Assembly (NCBI GenBank): GCA_028277225.1
Contig: JANQHB010000066.1
Coordinates: 1-24,547, forward strand
DNA length: 24,547 bases
From: Chlorobium sp.
GTDB taxonomy: Bacteria > Bacteroidota > Chlorobiia > Chlorobiales > Chlorobiaceae
Direction: 5' to 3'
Shown here in pieces: positions 14,498 to 22,970 of the stretch; within the stretch, counting starts at the first letter, position 1; every line of letters starts with the position of its first letter. Under the pieces are notes generated by a model. That model was not told the DNA's origin and did no database searches. It worked only from the letters and a program-made list of their open reading frames with translations. The translations under genes were made by a program, and so were the position numbers.

Positions 14498-15720
14498 CGC
14501 AATGCTTCAACCGGATCGAGCGTGGCTGCCCTGTAGGCAGGAAAAAGCCCGAAAGTGATGCCGATTCCGGAACAGACGACAATCGAAATAACAATCCATG
14601 CTATCGGAAAGATTGGCGGAATATTGAAAGCCAGAGCGACAATGTTGCCTGCTCCGGCTCCGGTAACAATGCCGATCACTCCTCCGAGAAGGGAAAGGAA
14701 CAGCGCTTCGAGCAGGAACTGACACAGGATGCTTTTTTGGGGAGCTCCAATCGATTTTCTTATGCCGATTTCCCTGGTCCGTTCAGTGACACTTACCAGC
14801 ATGATGTTCATGATCCCTACCCCTGCTGTGACAAGCGCCATAAAACTGATGATAAATGCACCTGTAGTGATCGTGCGCTGAAAGTCACGGAACGACTCCA
14901 CAAGCGCTTCATTGGTCTGGAATTCGAAGTCATTTTCCTTTTCGATGGTCAGATTGCGTGCCACCCGCATGGCTCCGGCAGCCTGATCGATGGTTGCCTG
15001 GTACTCTTTCTGTGAAACAGCTTCTACCGTGATGCTTATGCTCCTTTTTTCATTGATATGGGCAAGGTACCGGGTTATCGGTATGGCTACAAGGTTGTCC
15101 TGGCTCTGACCGAATGCAGCCCCTTTTTGGGTAAAAACGCCAATCACCCTGCAGACTTTTCCGTTGATCCTGATCGATTCTCCGACAGGGAGCCGGCCGC
15201 CGGGGAAGAGGGAGCCGATGAGGTCGTGACCCAGTACAGCAACATTTCTTGCATACAGGATATCGTTACCGGTCAGGTTTCTGCCGGTTTCGATACCGAA
15301 TCCGTTTGCGGCGGCGAAATTTTCATCTGCACCGAAAAGAGTTACATCCGGATTGGTTGAAAGATTGTCATGCTTCACCAGGTTTCCTGACGACGAAACC
15401 TGCAGGCCGATGTTTTTTGCTTTCCCTTCCATGAGCTTTCTGAACGACAGTCCTTCGTCATAGGTGATGTCAGGCCGGTTGACAAACCTGTTTCGTCCCT
15501 GTCCTCCGAAGAACGCTGCGGGATATTTCTGAATTTCAAAGGTGTTCGCGCCCAGGCTCGACAAGCCGCTGGCAACCGAGCGGTCTACTGCCTGGAGCGC
15601 CGTCATGACGGCTATGATCGAAAATACCCCGACAGCGACACCGAGCGTGGTCAGCCACGAGCGGAGCCTGTTTGCCCTCAGCGAGTAGGCGGCCTGTATG
15701 ATGGTTTCACGGAGTTGCAT
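14488..15720 (-). CDS. MacB/FtsX-type ABC exporter permease (second of two)
   Basis: This 410-residue permease has one N-terminal helix (about 20-42, RLRSWLTTLGVAVGVFSIIA), a large periplasmic MacB_PCD domain (about 45-275) and three C-terminal helices in an FtsX domain (about 285-405, including TERTREIGIRKSIGAPQKSI). It lacks an ATPase domain, which is encoded separately upstream. It is the last gene of the export operon, 68 bp after the first permease. The two permeases share architecture but differ clearly in sequence, so they may work as a heterodimer. Substrates of such systems include antibiotics, lipopeptides, lipoproteins and siderophores; none is indicated here. Confidence 0.92.
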   Translation of the reverse strand: MQLRETIIQAAYSLRANRLRSWLTTLGVAVGVFSIIAVMTALQAVDRSVASGLSSLGANTFEIQKYPAAFFGGQGRNRFVNRPDITYDEGLSFRKLMEGKAKNIGLQVSSSGNLVKHDNLSTNPDVTLFGADENFAAANGFGIETGRNLTGNDILYARNVAVLGHDLIGSLFPGGRLPVGESIRINGKVCRVIGVFTQKGAAFGQSQDNLVAIPITRYLAHINEKRSISITVEAVSQKEYQATIDQAAGAMRVARNLTIEKENDFEFQTNEALVESFRDFQRTITTGAFIISFMALVTAGVGIMNIMLVSVTERTREIGIRKSIGAPQKSILCQFLLEALFLSLLGGVIGIVTGAGAGNIVALAFNIPPIFPIAWIVISIVVCSGIGITFGLFPAYRAATLDPVEALRSG

Positions 15721-15788
15721 GAAGTCAAGTCAAAGGTGAAAAGGCAAAACAAGAAAATCCCCGTGCACGATACAATTCAACCCCCCCT

Positions 15789-17042
15789 TTATTCATATCT
15801 CAGCGAATCGGCGGGATCGAGGCGTGATGCCGTTACCGCCGGGGCAAGCCCGGAGATAATGCCGGTCAGTACCGATACGACGAGGCTTATCAGAACGAGC
15901 AACAGTGAGAAACGGACAGGAAAATCCGGAAAAATCCGTTCTATTCCGAGGGTGATCATGACAGAAATGATGAGCCCGACGATTCCTCCGAGCAGGCAGA
16001 TGGTTACCGATTCGATCAGAAACTGGATCAGAATGGTTTTTCGTTTTGCTCCAAGTGCTTTCCTCAGGCCGATTTCTCTTGTTCTTTCCTTGACGCTCAC
16101 AAAGGTTATGTTCATGATCCCGATCGCTCCTACGAACAGGGACAGACCGGTTATGAATATTCCTGCAACGGCGATGCCGTTTTTGATCGGATCGATCTGG
16201 CCCTTGAACGCTTTTTGTTCGTTAATGGCGAAGTTATCTTCTTTCTGGGGTGGCAGTCGGCGTATTCTGCGCATGATCCCCCGAATTTCTTCCTTTGCAT
16301 CCGTACTTGTTGCATCGATACGGATCTTGATGCGAAGTGTTACATAGCCCTTGTTTCCATAGACCTTTGTATAGGAGGCAAGGGGGATGATGATCTGGTT
16401 GTCGAAACTGAAAAGGCCGAGAAATTTCCCCTGTTTTTTAAAAACGCCGATGACCCGGAATTTCCGGTTGCGAAGCTTTATTTCCCTTCCGACCGGTGAG
16501 CTGTCAGGGAAAAGACCGGTTGCGACATCATTGCCGATTATACAGACCATCGCTCCGCTTTCAGCTTCGTGAGGGAGGAAAAAGCGGCCTTGTGAGAGGT
16601 CGCCCGATGCCGTCCTGAGGTACTCGGCGTTGGTGCCAAGGGCGAAGACCTGCTGCAGGTTTCTCTGCTTGTGGCTAGCAGACGCTCTGTAGGTTGACAT
16701 CTGGGGAACGGCGATTTCAAGTGCGGAATCAGGATTGTCCGCGATAATCCGGTTGATTTGCCTTACATAGTCCGTTTTGAGGTCGGGCCGGTTTCTGAAG
16801 CGCCACCATTCCCCCATGGTGGCCCATTCTCCTTTCTGGACGTACATCACATCATAGCCGATCATCGCGAGGCTTCTTTCGAAACCGGCGTCGATGCCGC
16901 TGATTGCCGTTCCCATCATGGTGATGGAAACGATGCCGATAATGACGCCGAGAGCCGTAAGCGATGAGCGGACTCTGTTGCTTCTTATCTGATCGATGGC
17001 GACGAGAACGCTCTCGTATGTTTCATGCCTGAAACCTTTCAT
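15789..17042 (-). CDS. MacB/FtsX-type ABC exporter permease (first of two)
   Basis: This 417-residue permease has the same layout as its downstream neighbour: an N-terminal helix (about 21-43, RVRSSLTALGVIIGIVSITM), a periplasmic MacB_PCD region to about 280, and an FtsX domain with three helices (about 285-410) containing KERTREIGLRKALGAKRKTI, which couples to the ATPase. Its ATG overlaps the ATPase TGA (ATGA), so the two are translationally coupled and probably made in fixed ratio. It is a membrane subunit of the tripartite exporter encoded by the operon. Family assignment is firm; substrate is unknown. Confidence 0.93.
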   Translation of the reverse strand: MKGFRHETYESVLVAIDQIRSNRVRSSLTALGVIIGIVSITMMGTAISGIDAGFERSLAMIGYDVMYVQKGEWATMGEWWRFRNRPDLKTDYVRQINRIIADNPDSALEIAVPQMSTYRASASHKQRNLQQVFALGTNAEYLRTASGDLSQGRFFLPHEAESGAMVCIIGNDVATGLFPDSSPVGREIKLRNRKFRVIGVFKKQGKFLGLFSFDNQIIIPLASYTKVYGNKGYVTLRIKIRIDATSTDAKEEIRGIMRRIRRLPPQKEDNFAINEQKAFKGQIDPIKNGIAVAGIFITGLSLFVGAIGIMNITFVSVKERTREIGLRKALGAKRKTILIQFLIESVTICLLGGIVGLIISVMITLGIERIFPDFPVRFSLLLVLISLVVSVLTGIISGLAPAVTASRLDPADSLRYE

Positions 17043-17734
17043 GCTGAAGAGTATCCGGTATCACTCTCGACTTTTCCGTCGCGCAAACGTATGATGCGGC
17101 TTGTATGACTGGCAATCTCCTCTTCGTGAGTGATAAGGATGATGGTGTTGCCGGCAGAGGACAGGTTGTCGAATATTGCCATGATTTCACCGCTTGTCGT
17201 TGTATCGAGATTTCCGGTCGGTTCGTCTGCAAGAATAATGGACGGATTGTTGACCAGCGCCCGGGCAATCGCCACCCTCTGGATCTGTCCTCCGGAAAGT
17301 TCCGATGGCTTATGGTTCAGTCTGTCACCAAGCCCCACCATGTCAAGCACGTTCAATGCACGTTCGGTGCGTTCTTCAGGACTGAATCCTGCGTAGATCA
17401 GCGGTAGTTCCACGTTTCTTATGCAATTGAGGCGGGGCAGGAGGTTGAAGGTCTGAAAGACAAAGCCGACCTCACGGTTCCGGATGCGGGCAAGTTCATC
17501 GTCATCCAGTTCCGCAACGTTCTTTCCATTGAGTTCATAACGGCCTGAAGATGGCGTGTCGAGGCAGCCGATGATATTCATCAGGGTTGATTTACCGCTG
17601 CCTGACGGTCCCATGATGGCAACATATTCATTTCGCCTGAACGTCAGGCTGATCGTGTCGAGTGCTCTGACCTGATCCTCTCCCATCGCATAGAACCTGC
17701 AGAGGTTCTCCATTCTGATAACAGCATCGCCCAT
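17039..17734 (-). CDS. ABC exporter ATPase (MacB/LolD type)
   Basis: This 231-residue nucleotide-binding subunit has Walker A GPSGSGKST (42-50), a Q-loop at Gln94 (FVFQTFNLLP), signature LSGGQIQRVAIARAL (146-160), Walker B IILADE (166-171) and an H-loop His in ILITHEEE. The sequence type is that of MacB, LolD and YknY ATPases, which drive periplasmic substrates outward through a TolC-like duct rather than pumping across the inner membrane. It lies 6 bp after the fusion-protein gene and overlaps the first permease by 4 nt. Confidence 0.95.
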   Translation of the reverse strand: MGDAVIRMENLCRFYAMGEDQVRALDTISLTFRRNEYVAIMGPSGSGKSTLMNIIGCLDTPSSGRYELNGKNVAELDDDELARIRNREVGFVFQTFNLLPRLNCIRNVELPLIYAGFSPEERTERALNVLDMVGLGDRLNHKPSELSGGQIQRVAIARALVNNPSIILADEPTGNLDTTTSGEIMAIFDNLSSAGNTIILITHEEEIASHTSRIIRLRDGKVESDTGYSSA

Positions 17735-17740
17735 CAGGAG

Positions 17741-19000
17741 TCAGTTGTTTTTGAGCGTTACGCTGCTTCCGTCCTGAAGAAGCCGGGTGATAGCCGTATA
17801 ACTTCCGGAAACGATCCGATCGCCTTCCTGCACTCCTTTTTCAACTACAATGTGGGTGTTGTCGGTTGTGCCGGTTTCCACCGGCTGGAAGACGGCTGTA
17901 CGGTTTTTAACGATAAAGACCCCCTGGCGGCTGTCTCTTCCGAGACGTGTTGAAGCAGTAGTGTTCTCCTGGTTTTTCAAGGGTACAGAGCCTCTTATTG
18001 TGACGCTTTGAATCGGTACGACCAGTGCGTTCTGTACGCGTTCAGTTTCGATATCCGCAGTTGCGCTCATTCCTGGTTTGAGGAGGCGGTTGTGGTTGAG
18101 AATGCGGATTTTGACCGAAAAGTTCGTGACTTCTTCCTGGGTTCCTTCGGCCTCGGTTATCGCAGAGTTCGAGATTTCCCGCACAATACCTTCGAACGTT
18201 CTTTTCCCGTAAGCATCGACAGTGACGATGACCTTGTCGTTTTTGTTGACATTGACGATATCGTTTTCGTTGACTTCGACTTCTACCTGCATGCTGTCAA
18301 GGTTTGCTATTCTGAGCACATCGGTTCCCTGGAACTGGCCTGTACCGACAACCCTTTCGCCGCTTTTGCTGTTCAGCTCGATGATCGTACTGTGGATCGG
18401 GCTTGTGACAGTGGTTTTTTCAAGCTGTTCGAGCGACTGGTCAAGCAGGCTCTGGTTCTGTTTTATCGTAAACAGGGACGCCTCGTATGATGCTCTCGAT
18501 GCTTCGGCATTGGTTTTTGCAGTCAGGTAATCGGTATCGGAGATCAGGCGGTCCTTGTGGAGGATTGTGGCTTTACGGAAATCATCTTCGGCCTTGAGTT
18601 TTCTGGCCTTCGATTCAAGGCTTTGTGATTTTGACAGGTTCAGTCTGGCCCGGCTCTGTTCGACCTGGTTGATGTAGACATCCGGTTCTATCTTGAACAG
18701 CAGGGTTCCTTTTTCCACGGTCTCGCCTTCTTTTACAGGCAATGCTATGATCTCGCCCGACACATCCGGTGAGATGGTGACTTCAAGTTCTGGCTCGATC
18801 TTTCCTGTGGCTGTGACATAATGAACGACCTCTTTGCGGAAAGCGTCCTCGACGGAAACCTCGACAGGTTTGTTGCCGGTGGCGAGCCACACGGTTATTC
18901 CTGTGACGGCCAACAGGAGGATTGCGGCGAGAAGGATGATTTTCCAGCGTTGAGTTTTTTTCCGGTCTTTTTGCATCATGGCTCTATGGCTCTTTTTCAT
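17741..19000 (-). CDS. Periplasmic membrane fusion protein (MacA/HlyD family)
   Basis: This 419-residue adaptor links the inner-membrane ABC permease to the outer-membrane channel. It has a short basic N-terminus, one membrane anchor (about 20-42), a lipoyl-type beta-hairpin half (VTATGKIEPELEVTISPDVS, then GEIIALPVKEGETVEKG), a long helical hairpin (about 110-205), the second lipoyl half (TTVTSPIHSTIIELNSKSGE), a beta-barrel region and a membrane-proximal domain ending SGSYTAITRLLQDGSSVTLK. The ATG at 19000 overlaps the stop of the tolC-like gene (ATGA). Order and spacing place it firmly in the export operon. Confidence 0.94.
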   Translation of the reverse strand: MKKSHRAMMQKDRKKTQRWKIILLAAILLLAVTGITVWLATGNKPVEVSVEDAFRKEVVHYVTATGKIEPELEVTISPDVSGEIIALPVKEGETVEKGTLLFKIEPDVYINQVEQSRARLNLSKSQSLESKARKLKAEDDFRKATILHKDRLISDTDYLTAKTNAEASRASYEASLFTIKQNQSLLDQSLEQLEKTTVTSPIHSTIIELNSKSGERVVGTGQFQGTDVLRIANLDSMQVEVEVNENDIVNVNKNDKVIVTVDAYGKRTFEGIVREISNSAITEAEGTQEEVTNFSVKIRILNHNRLLKPGMSATADIETERVQNALVVPIQSVTIRGSVPLKNQENTTASTRLGRDSRQGVFIVKNRTAVFQPVETGTTDNTHIVVEKGVQEGDRIVSGSYTAITRLLQDGSSVTLKNN

Positions 19001-20433
19001 TCGACCGGGAGGGTTCCGGTGGCGAAGTCGAGGATGTTTTTTTGCAGCGCGAGATTATAGGTCGCTTGTGTGTATTCTGAACGGGCACGGACAAGGGAGG
19101 CTTTCACGGCATTTGCTTCAACAAAGCTCGCTGCACCAAGGTCGTATTTTTTCTTGACTGTTTCGTATGCTTTTTCAGCCGCCTTCAATCCTTTTTCAGC
19201 TGTTTCTATCTGATTGAATGCTGCCAGGTAATTATCGGCGGCGAGCTGGATATCGATAGCGATGTCGTGTTCGAGGTCTGCGGTATCAAGTCCCTGCTCG
19301 ATATACCCCGCCTTTGCCTGCTCGATGTTGTAACGGGTTATGAAGCCGTCAAAGAGTGACCAGTTAAGGGTGAGGCCGAGAGAGTAGGATGGCAGGTCCG
19401 TGAGCTGTTCGGAAACGGATGGGTAGTTCAGCGTCGTTGCAATTCCATGTTCAGAAACCTCGAAATAGGGATAGGCCAGGGTACTGAGGCTGAATGCAAG
19501 GTCAACGGAAGGGTATCTGGCAGACCTGGCGCCGGTTACTTCCCATCTTTTCGCTTCAAGAAGAAGACGAGAGCTTTGCAGATCCCTGCGCTGCTGTTTA
19601 CCAAGGGCAACGAGGCTGTCGCGGTCAACTTCTTCGGGAAGGGCAGAAAGAGTCTGTTCAGGGATATCCCGGACAACGATATCCATGTCCGGGTCAAGCC
19701 GCAGTTTTCTCAGGAGTTCGAGACGGCTGCCGCGAAGGTTGTTTTCTGATTGTATGACCGAAAGCTCATTGTTTGCTGTTTCTGACTGCTGCTGGTAGAA
19801 ATCGGTTACCGGTTTGAGCCCGATTTCATACTGACGGCTTGTCAGTTTGAGCTGATCTTTCGACGAGGAAAGGTTTTCCCTTGCGATGGTGAGCAGTTGG
19901 GTGTCGAGCAGAACCTGGTAGTAGGACTGGGTGATATCATAGGCGATTGTCTGGCGGGCCTGTTCGACCGAAAGTCCCGATGCTTCCCGGAGTTTCATTG
20001 ACGAGCGCAATGCAGCGTAATTCCTGAAACCGTTGAACAGGTTTAGCGATGTGGTGAGTGAAAAATCAATGCGTTCGGTTTGTGTTCTGCTGATAGTTTC
20101 ATTTTCAGGATCGGTGTAGGTCCTTGCCACGGAAAGGGGTGTATAGGCGGTTGTAACTGATACTTTCGGAAGGAAGCGGCCGTAACTTCTCAGAAGGTCT
20201 GTTCCCTGGAGCATGTAGGCCTGTTCGGCTTTTTTCAGGGAAGAAGCGTTATCGAGGGCCATACCGATGCATTGTTCCAGTGTCAGAAACCGTTTCGATG
20301 TTTCTGCACCTGAAAGCATGTCGGGAAAAAAGCAGACCAGGATGACTGCTGCAGGTGCGCAAATGGTCTTTAGCCATCTGGAAATATGTAGTACCGTTTT
20401 CAACGTAACCTGAATTGATCGATTGTCGCTCAT
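18997..20433 (-). CDS. TolC-family outer membrane efflux protein
   Basis: The body is a typical outer-membrane efflux protein with two repeats of long helices and beta strands, opening RFLTLEQCIGMALDNASSLK and running to LQKNILDFATGTLPVE, about 440 residues after cleavage. A signal peptide is visible (LKTICAPAAVILVCFFPDML, ending SGAET). The frame is open to a TTG at 20508. ATG 20433 (MSDNRSIQVTLK) gives 478 residues and TTG 20403 gives 468 with a cleaner signal peptide. The sequence between them is the end of a repeat element, and its AGG lies 5 nt before TTG 20403, which favours that start. It is the first gene of the exporter operon. The TPR gene lies about 130 bp upstream. Confidence 0.9.
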   Translation of the reverse strand: MSDNRSIQVTLKTVLHISRWLKTICAPAAVILVCFFPDMLSGAETSKRFLTLEQCIGMALDNASSLKKAEQAYMLQGTDLLRSYGRFLPKVSVTTAYTPLSVARTYTDPENETISRTQTERIDFSLTTSLNLFNGFRNYAALRSSMKLREASGLSVEQARQTIAYDITQSYYQVLLDTQLLTIARENLSSSKDQLKLTSRQYEIGLKPVTDFYQQQSETANNELSVIQSENNLRGSRLELLRKLRLDPDMDIVVRDIPEQTLSALPEEVDRDSLVALGKQQRRDLQSSRLLLEAKRWEVTGARSARYPSVDLAFSLSTLAYPYFEVSEHGIATTLNYPSVSEQLTDLPSYSLGLTLNWSLFDGFITRYNIEQAKAGYIEQGLDTADLEHDIAIDIQLAADNYLAAFNQIETAEKGLKAAEKAYETVKKKYDLGAASFVEANAVKASLVRARSEYTQATYNLALQKNILDFATGTLPVE

Positions 20434-20440
20434 GCCGGGG
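20409..20440 (+). mobile_element. Isolated element end (solo terminal repeat) at the tolC-like 5' end
   Basis: CCTGAATTGATCGATTGTCG followed by CTCATGCCGG closely matches the left end of repeat copy 4 (CCTAAATTGAGCGATTGTCG followed by AGCATGTCGG). No core and no opposite end can be found before the TPR gene, so this looks like the remnant of a decayed copy. It overlaps the N-terminal coding region or leader of the tolC-like gene. Confidence 0.7.
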
Positions 20441-20563
20441 TAATATACAGCTAATCTTTCGCATCCTGTAAAGGACCTTTCGGTTTGTCGGAAGGATCGA
20501 TATTTCAATGCTGCAGGTCTACCGGAGAAGAGGGAAAATGCGGCGCCTCTTCAAACCGGCGGG

Positions 20564-21118
20564 CTATATCCGATTGCGAAGGGTTGCGATTGTCTGTTGG
20601 TATGTTTCGGATTTTGAGGGATTGATCTCAATAAGTTCGTTGTATACCTGTATGGCCTTGTTGAATGCACCCTGTTCGGTGAACAGCATTGCGAGGCTTT
20701 CGGTCGGTACCGGTATCAGCTCTTCATCGGAGAATGGTTTTTTCTGTTCATTAAGGGGGGTCGGATCGCTTGTTTCAGATTCCTGGGGCGGTTCGAAGCC
20801 TGCAAGGGCGAGCGATATCTTTTCAAGCTCGGCTGTCAGGTCATCACATGAAGGCTGTAAAGACAGAAAATGGGTCTCAAGTACTTCTTTCCAGGCAACC
20901 TGGTTGTGCGGAGCTATCCTGCAGCAGGTCTTGAAGGATTCCAAGGCTTCACTATAGCGGCCTTTCCCCTTGAGAGCGCGACCGAAAAGGAGATGATATG
21001 AATATGAGTTGTTGAACATTCCTGCAACGCTCTCGAGCTTGTCCAGTCCCCTTGAGTATTCGCCTTTTGAAAGATCAAGCGATATTTCGGCAAAAAAGAG
21101 ATGTGAGTCGGATACCAT
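20564..21118 (-). CDS. TPR-repeat protein
   Basis: This 184-residue soluble protein is built from tetratricopeptide-like helical pairs: LFFAEISLDLSKGEYSRGLD (7-26), SYHLLFGRALKGKGRYSEAL (40-59), and near the C-terminus SLAMLFTEQGAFNKAIQVYN followed by ELIEINPSKSETYQ. A Pro/Glu-rich linker (about 108-138) separates the halves. No signal peptide is seen. It is probably a scaffold protein with unknown partners. It lies 65 bp after ddl and upstream of the exporter operon on the same strand, so it may share their transcript. The domain call is good; the role is unknown. Confidence 0.85.
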   Translation of the reverse strand: MVSDSHLFFAEISLDLSKGEYSRGLDKLESVAGMFNNSYSYHLLFGRALKGKGRYSEALESFKTCCRIAPHNQVAWKEVLETHFLSLQPSCDDLTAELEKISLALAGFEPPQESETSDPTPLNEQKKPFSDEELIPVPTESLAMLFTEQGAFNKAIQVYNELIEINPSKSETYQQTIATLRNRI

Positions 21119-21183
21119 GAGGCTCGATAGTAAATACGTACGATGACTGAACCTGGACTACAAGGGGTTATCGTAAGTTTATA

Positions 21184-22266
21184 CTATCGCGAATATTTTT
21201 CCAAGGCAAGGACGAGTAATTTGTCGATCAGATCACGGAATCTGATTCCGGACGCTTCCATCAGCATCGGGTACATGCTGACATCGGTAAAGCCGGGGAT
21301 CGTGTTGATTTCGTTGAAAATGATCCGGCTGTTTTCATTTTCGACAAAAAAATCGACTCGCGCCATGCCGCTGCAGCCAAGTGCCTTGTAGGCCGCTATT
21401 GCAGACGTTTTCAGGGATGCATGCAGGTTCTCGTCGATGCGGGCCGGTATATGCAGTTGGGCGCTGCCGCTTATATATTTATCTGTATAGTCATAAAAAT
21501 CCCCTCCCGGCTCTATTTCTCCGGCAGGTGAAGCGATCAGGTTGTCATTGCCCAATACGGCAACCTCTATCTCCTTTCCGTCTATGGCTGTTTCAACAAG
21601 GATCTTTTCGTCGAGGCTGCATGCGGTTTCAAGCGCTTTTTGCATGAGCGTGACATCGGTGACTTTCGATATCCCGACCGATGAGCCAAGATGCGCAGGC
21701 TTGACGAAAAACGGGAAAGAAAACCGTTCGATAAGAGCATCATGAACGGAAGACGGATCCGGGAAATAGTCGCTGCTCGTTATCGTTGTATAATCGGCAA
21801 CATCAATCCCTGCAGTGGCAACGCAGATTTTCGAGACCGCTTTGTCCATTGCCATTGCAGAGGCCTGGACACCGCACCCGGTATATGGGATTCCGAATGT
21901 TTCGAGAAGGCCCTGTACTTTGCCGTCTTCCCCGTACGACCCATGGAGCACGGGAAACGCTATATCGATGCCTTTCTGCCTGAAATCGAACCTGAAACGG
22001 TCATGATCCCTGTTTTCCGTCATGCTCTGCAGAAGTGATGCGGTGTTTTCAATCGATGTGGTTCTGAGCAGTCCTGCCAGGTCGAGATAGAGGATGTCCC
22101 GGGCGGTGCTTCCTTCAAACCAGGAGCCTTCACGTGAAATATAGAGTGGAAAGAGCTTGTACTTTTCGTTATCGAGATGTGCTGCAATTGCATTTGCGGA
22201 AATAATCGAAATTTCGTGTTCTGGGGATTTGCCTCCAAAAAGCAGTGCTACAACAGTCTGTGACAT
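21184..22266 (-). CDS. ddl: D-alanine--D-alanine ligase
   Basis: This ATP-grasp ligase joins two D-Ala for the peptidoglycan stem peptide in the cytoplasm. At 360 residues it is of the DdlA-like length. Motifs are FGGKSPEHEISI (10-21), HGSYGEDGKVQGLL (108-121), the ATP-grasp loop KPAHLGSSVG (189-198), a Tyr-containing omega loop FYDYTDKYISGSA (257-269), typical of D-Ala rather than D-lactate ligases, and the Mg2+-binding FNEINTIPGF (317-326). The start at ATG 22266 fits the family N-terminus. The TPR gene follows. The upstream spacer holds a 47-bp minimal copy of the repeat family. Confidence 0.97.
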   Translation of the reverse strand: MSQTVVALLFGGKSPEHEISIISANAIAAHLDNEKYKLFPLYISREGSWFEGSTARDILYLDLAGLLRTTSIENTASLLQSMTENRDHDRFRFDFRQKGIDIAFPVLHGSYGEDGKVQGLLETFGIPYTGCGVQASAMAMDKAVSKICVATAGIDVADYTTITSSDYFPDPSSVHDALIERFSFPFFVKPAHLGSSVGISKVTDVTLMQKALETACSLDEKILVETAIDGKEIEVAVLGNDNLIASPAGEIEPGGDFYDYTDKYISGSAQLHIPARIDENLHASLKTSAIAAYKALGCSGMARVDFFVENENSRIIFNEINTIPGFTDVSMYPMLMEASGIRFRDLIDKLLVLALEKYSR

Positions 22267-22336
22267 CTAGGGTTTGTTCCTGTTGGTCGTCCGGTTGTGC
22301 TGACCGGCACGATGTTGATAATGATTGTTTGTTTTA

Positions 22337-22383
22337 CCTGAATTGAGCGACATTTCCCGACTTGTCGGGACGCTCGGTTTTGG
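22337..22383. mobile_element. MITE-like element, minimal 47-bp copy (copy 5)
   Basis: Only the two ends remain: CCTGAATTGAGCG and CGCTCGGTTTTGG, separated by ACATT and the palindrome TCCCGACTTGTCGGGA (22355-22370). A perfect 5-bp direct repeat TTTTA flanks it (22332-22336 and 22384-22388). It is probably an internally deleted copy. It lies 2 bp beyond the stop codon of the CoA-binding gene, where its hairpin could act as a weak terminator. Confidence 0.8.
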
Positions 22384-22385
22384 TT

Positions 22386-22790
22386 TTATCCTTTCATGCG
22401 ACCGTGTTCGACAGCTATGCAGCGGTTCTGAATGACATCGAGTCCGGCTTCTTCAGCTTTTCTGGCGGCAGCGTCATGGGTGATTCCAAGCTGCATCCAG
22501 ACGACTTTGGCGCCGATCCCGATGGCTTCTTCCACAACAGGTCCGACCTCGGCAGGTTTACGGAAAATATCGACGATCTCGATCGTATTTCTCAATTCGG
22601 CTGGAATGTCGGAGAGGGAAGGATAGCACCTCAGGCCGAAAACTTCATCCAGAAGGGGATTGACGGGAACTATTGTGTAGCCTGCATGAAGAAGGTATCT
22701 GGTTACGGAATGGCTTGCTCTTTCAGGTTTTGCCGATATTCCGATTACAGCAATGGTTGTATATGTTTCCAGTATTTCCCGGATTGTCAT
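22386..22790 (-). CDS. CoA-binding domain protein (CoA_binding_2)
   Basis: This 134-residue single-domain Rossmann protein opens MTIREILETYTTIAVIGISA and continues with KPERASHSVTRYLLHAGYTI and VPVNPLLDEVFG, the CoA_binding_2 signature also seen in YccU-type proteins. Further matches are VDIFRKPAEVGPVVEEAI and VVWMQLGITHDAAARKAEEA. These proteins bind CoA or a related nucleotide, and their cellular role is not settled. ATG 22790 is chosen because it starts right at the conserved domain; the frame extends 14 codons to a TTG at 22832. No signal peptide is present. It is monocistronic between the minimal repeat copy and the divergent DUF4136 gene. Confidence 0.9.
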   Translation of the reverse strand: MTIREILETYTTIAVIGISAKPERASHSVTRYLLHAGYTIVPVNPLLDEVFGLRCYPSLSDIPAELRNTIEIVDIFRKPAEVGPVVEEAIGIGAKVVWMQLGITHDAAARKAEEAGLDVIQNRCIAVEHGRMKG

Positions 22791-22970
22791 GGCATGAAGC
22801 GTGATTGTTGGAACTTTTATCAATATACACAAATCGGGTGAGGCCTTGCCTGGAAAAAGAAACTGTGCCGTGAGCAGACAAATTTTCCGGGAAACTTACT
22901 GTTTTGCCTGTCCGTTTCTTTATAATAAAGTGTTGATTTGATGTTATGTAACAAAACGGGAGATGATCTG

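Noticed and set aside
20508..20957. 149-codon plus-strand frame opposite the TPR gene
   Set aside because: Antisense to a clear TPR protein; Ser/Cys/Arg-rich composition of a shadow frame.
21125..21189. 8-bp inverted repeat CGATAGTA / TACTATCG between ddl and the TPR gene
   Set aside because: The arms are nearly 50 bp apart and one lies in the ddl stop region; too short to separate from chance.
22898..22926. Promoter for the DUF4136 gene (TATAAT at 22921)
   Set aside because: The -10 match is good, but no -35 hexamer is found at 16-18 bp; not enough to call.
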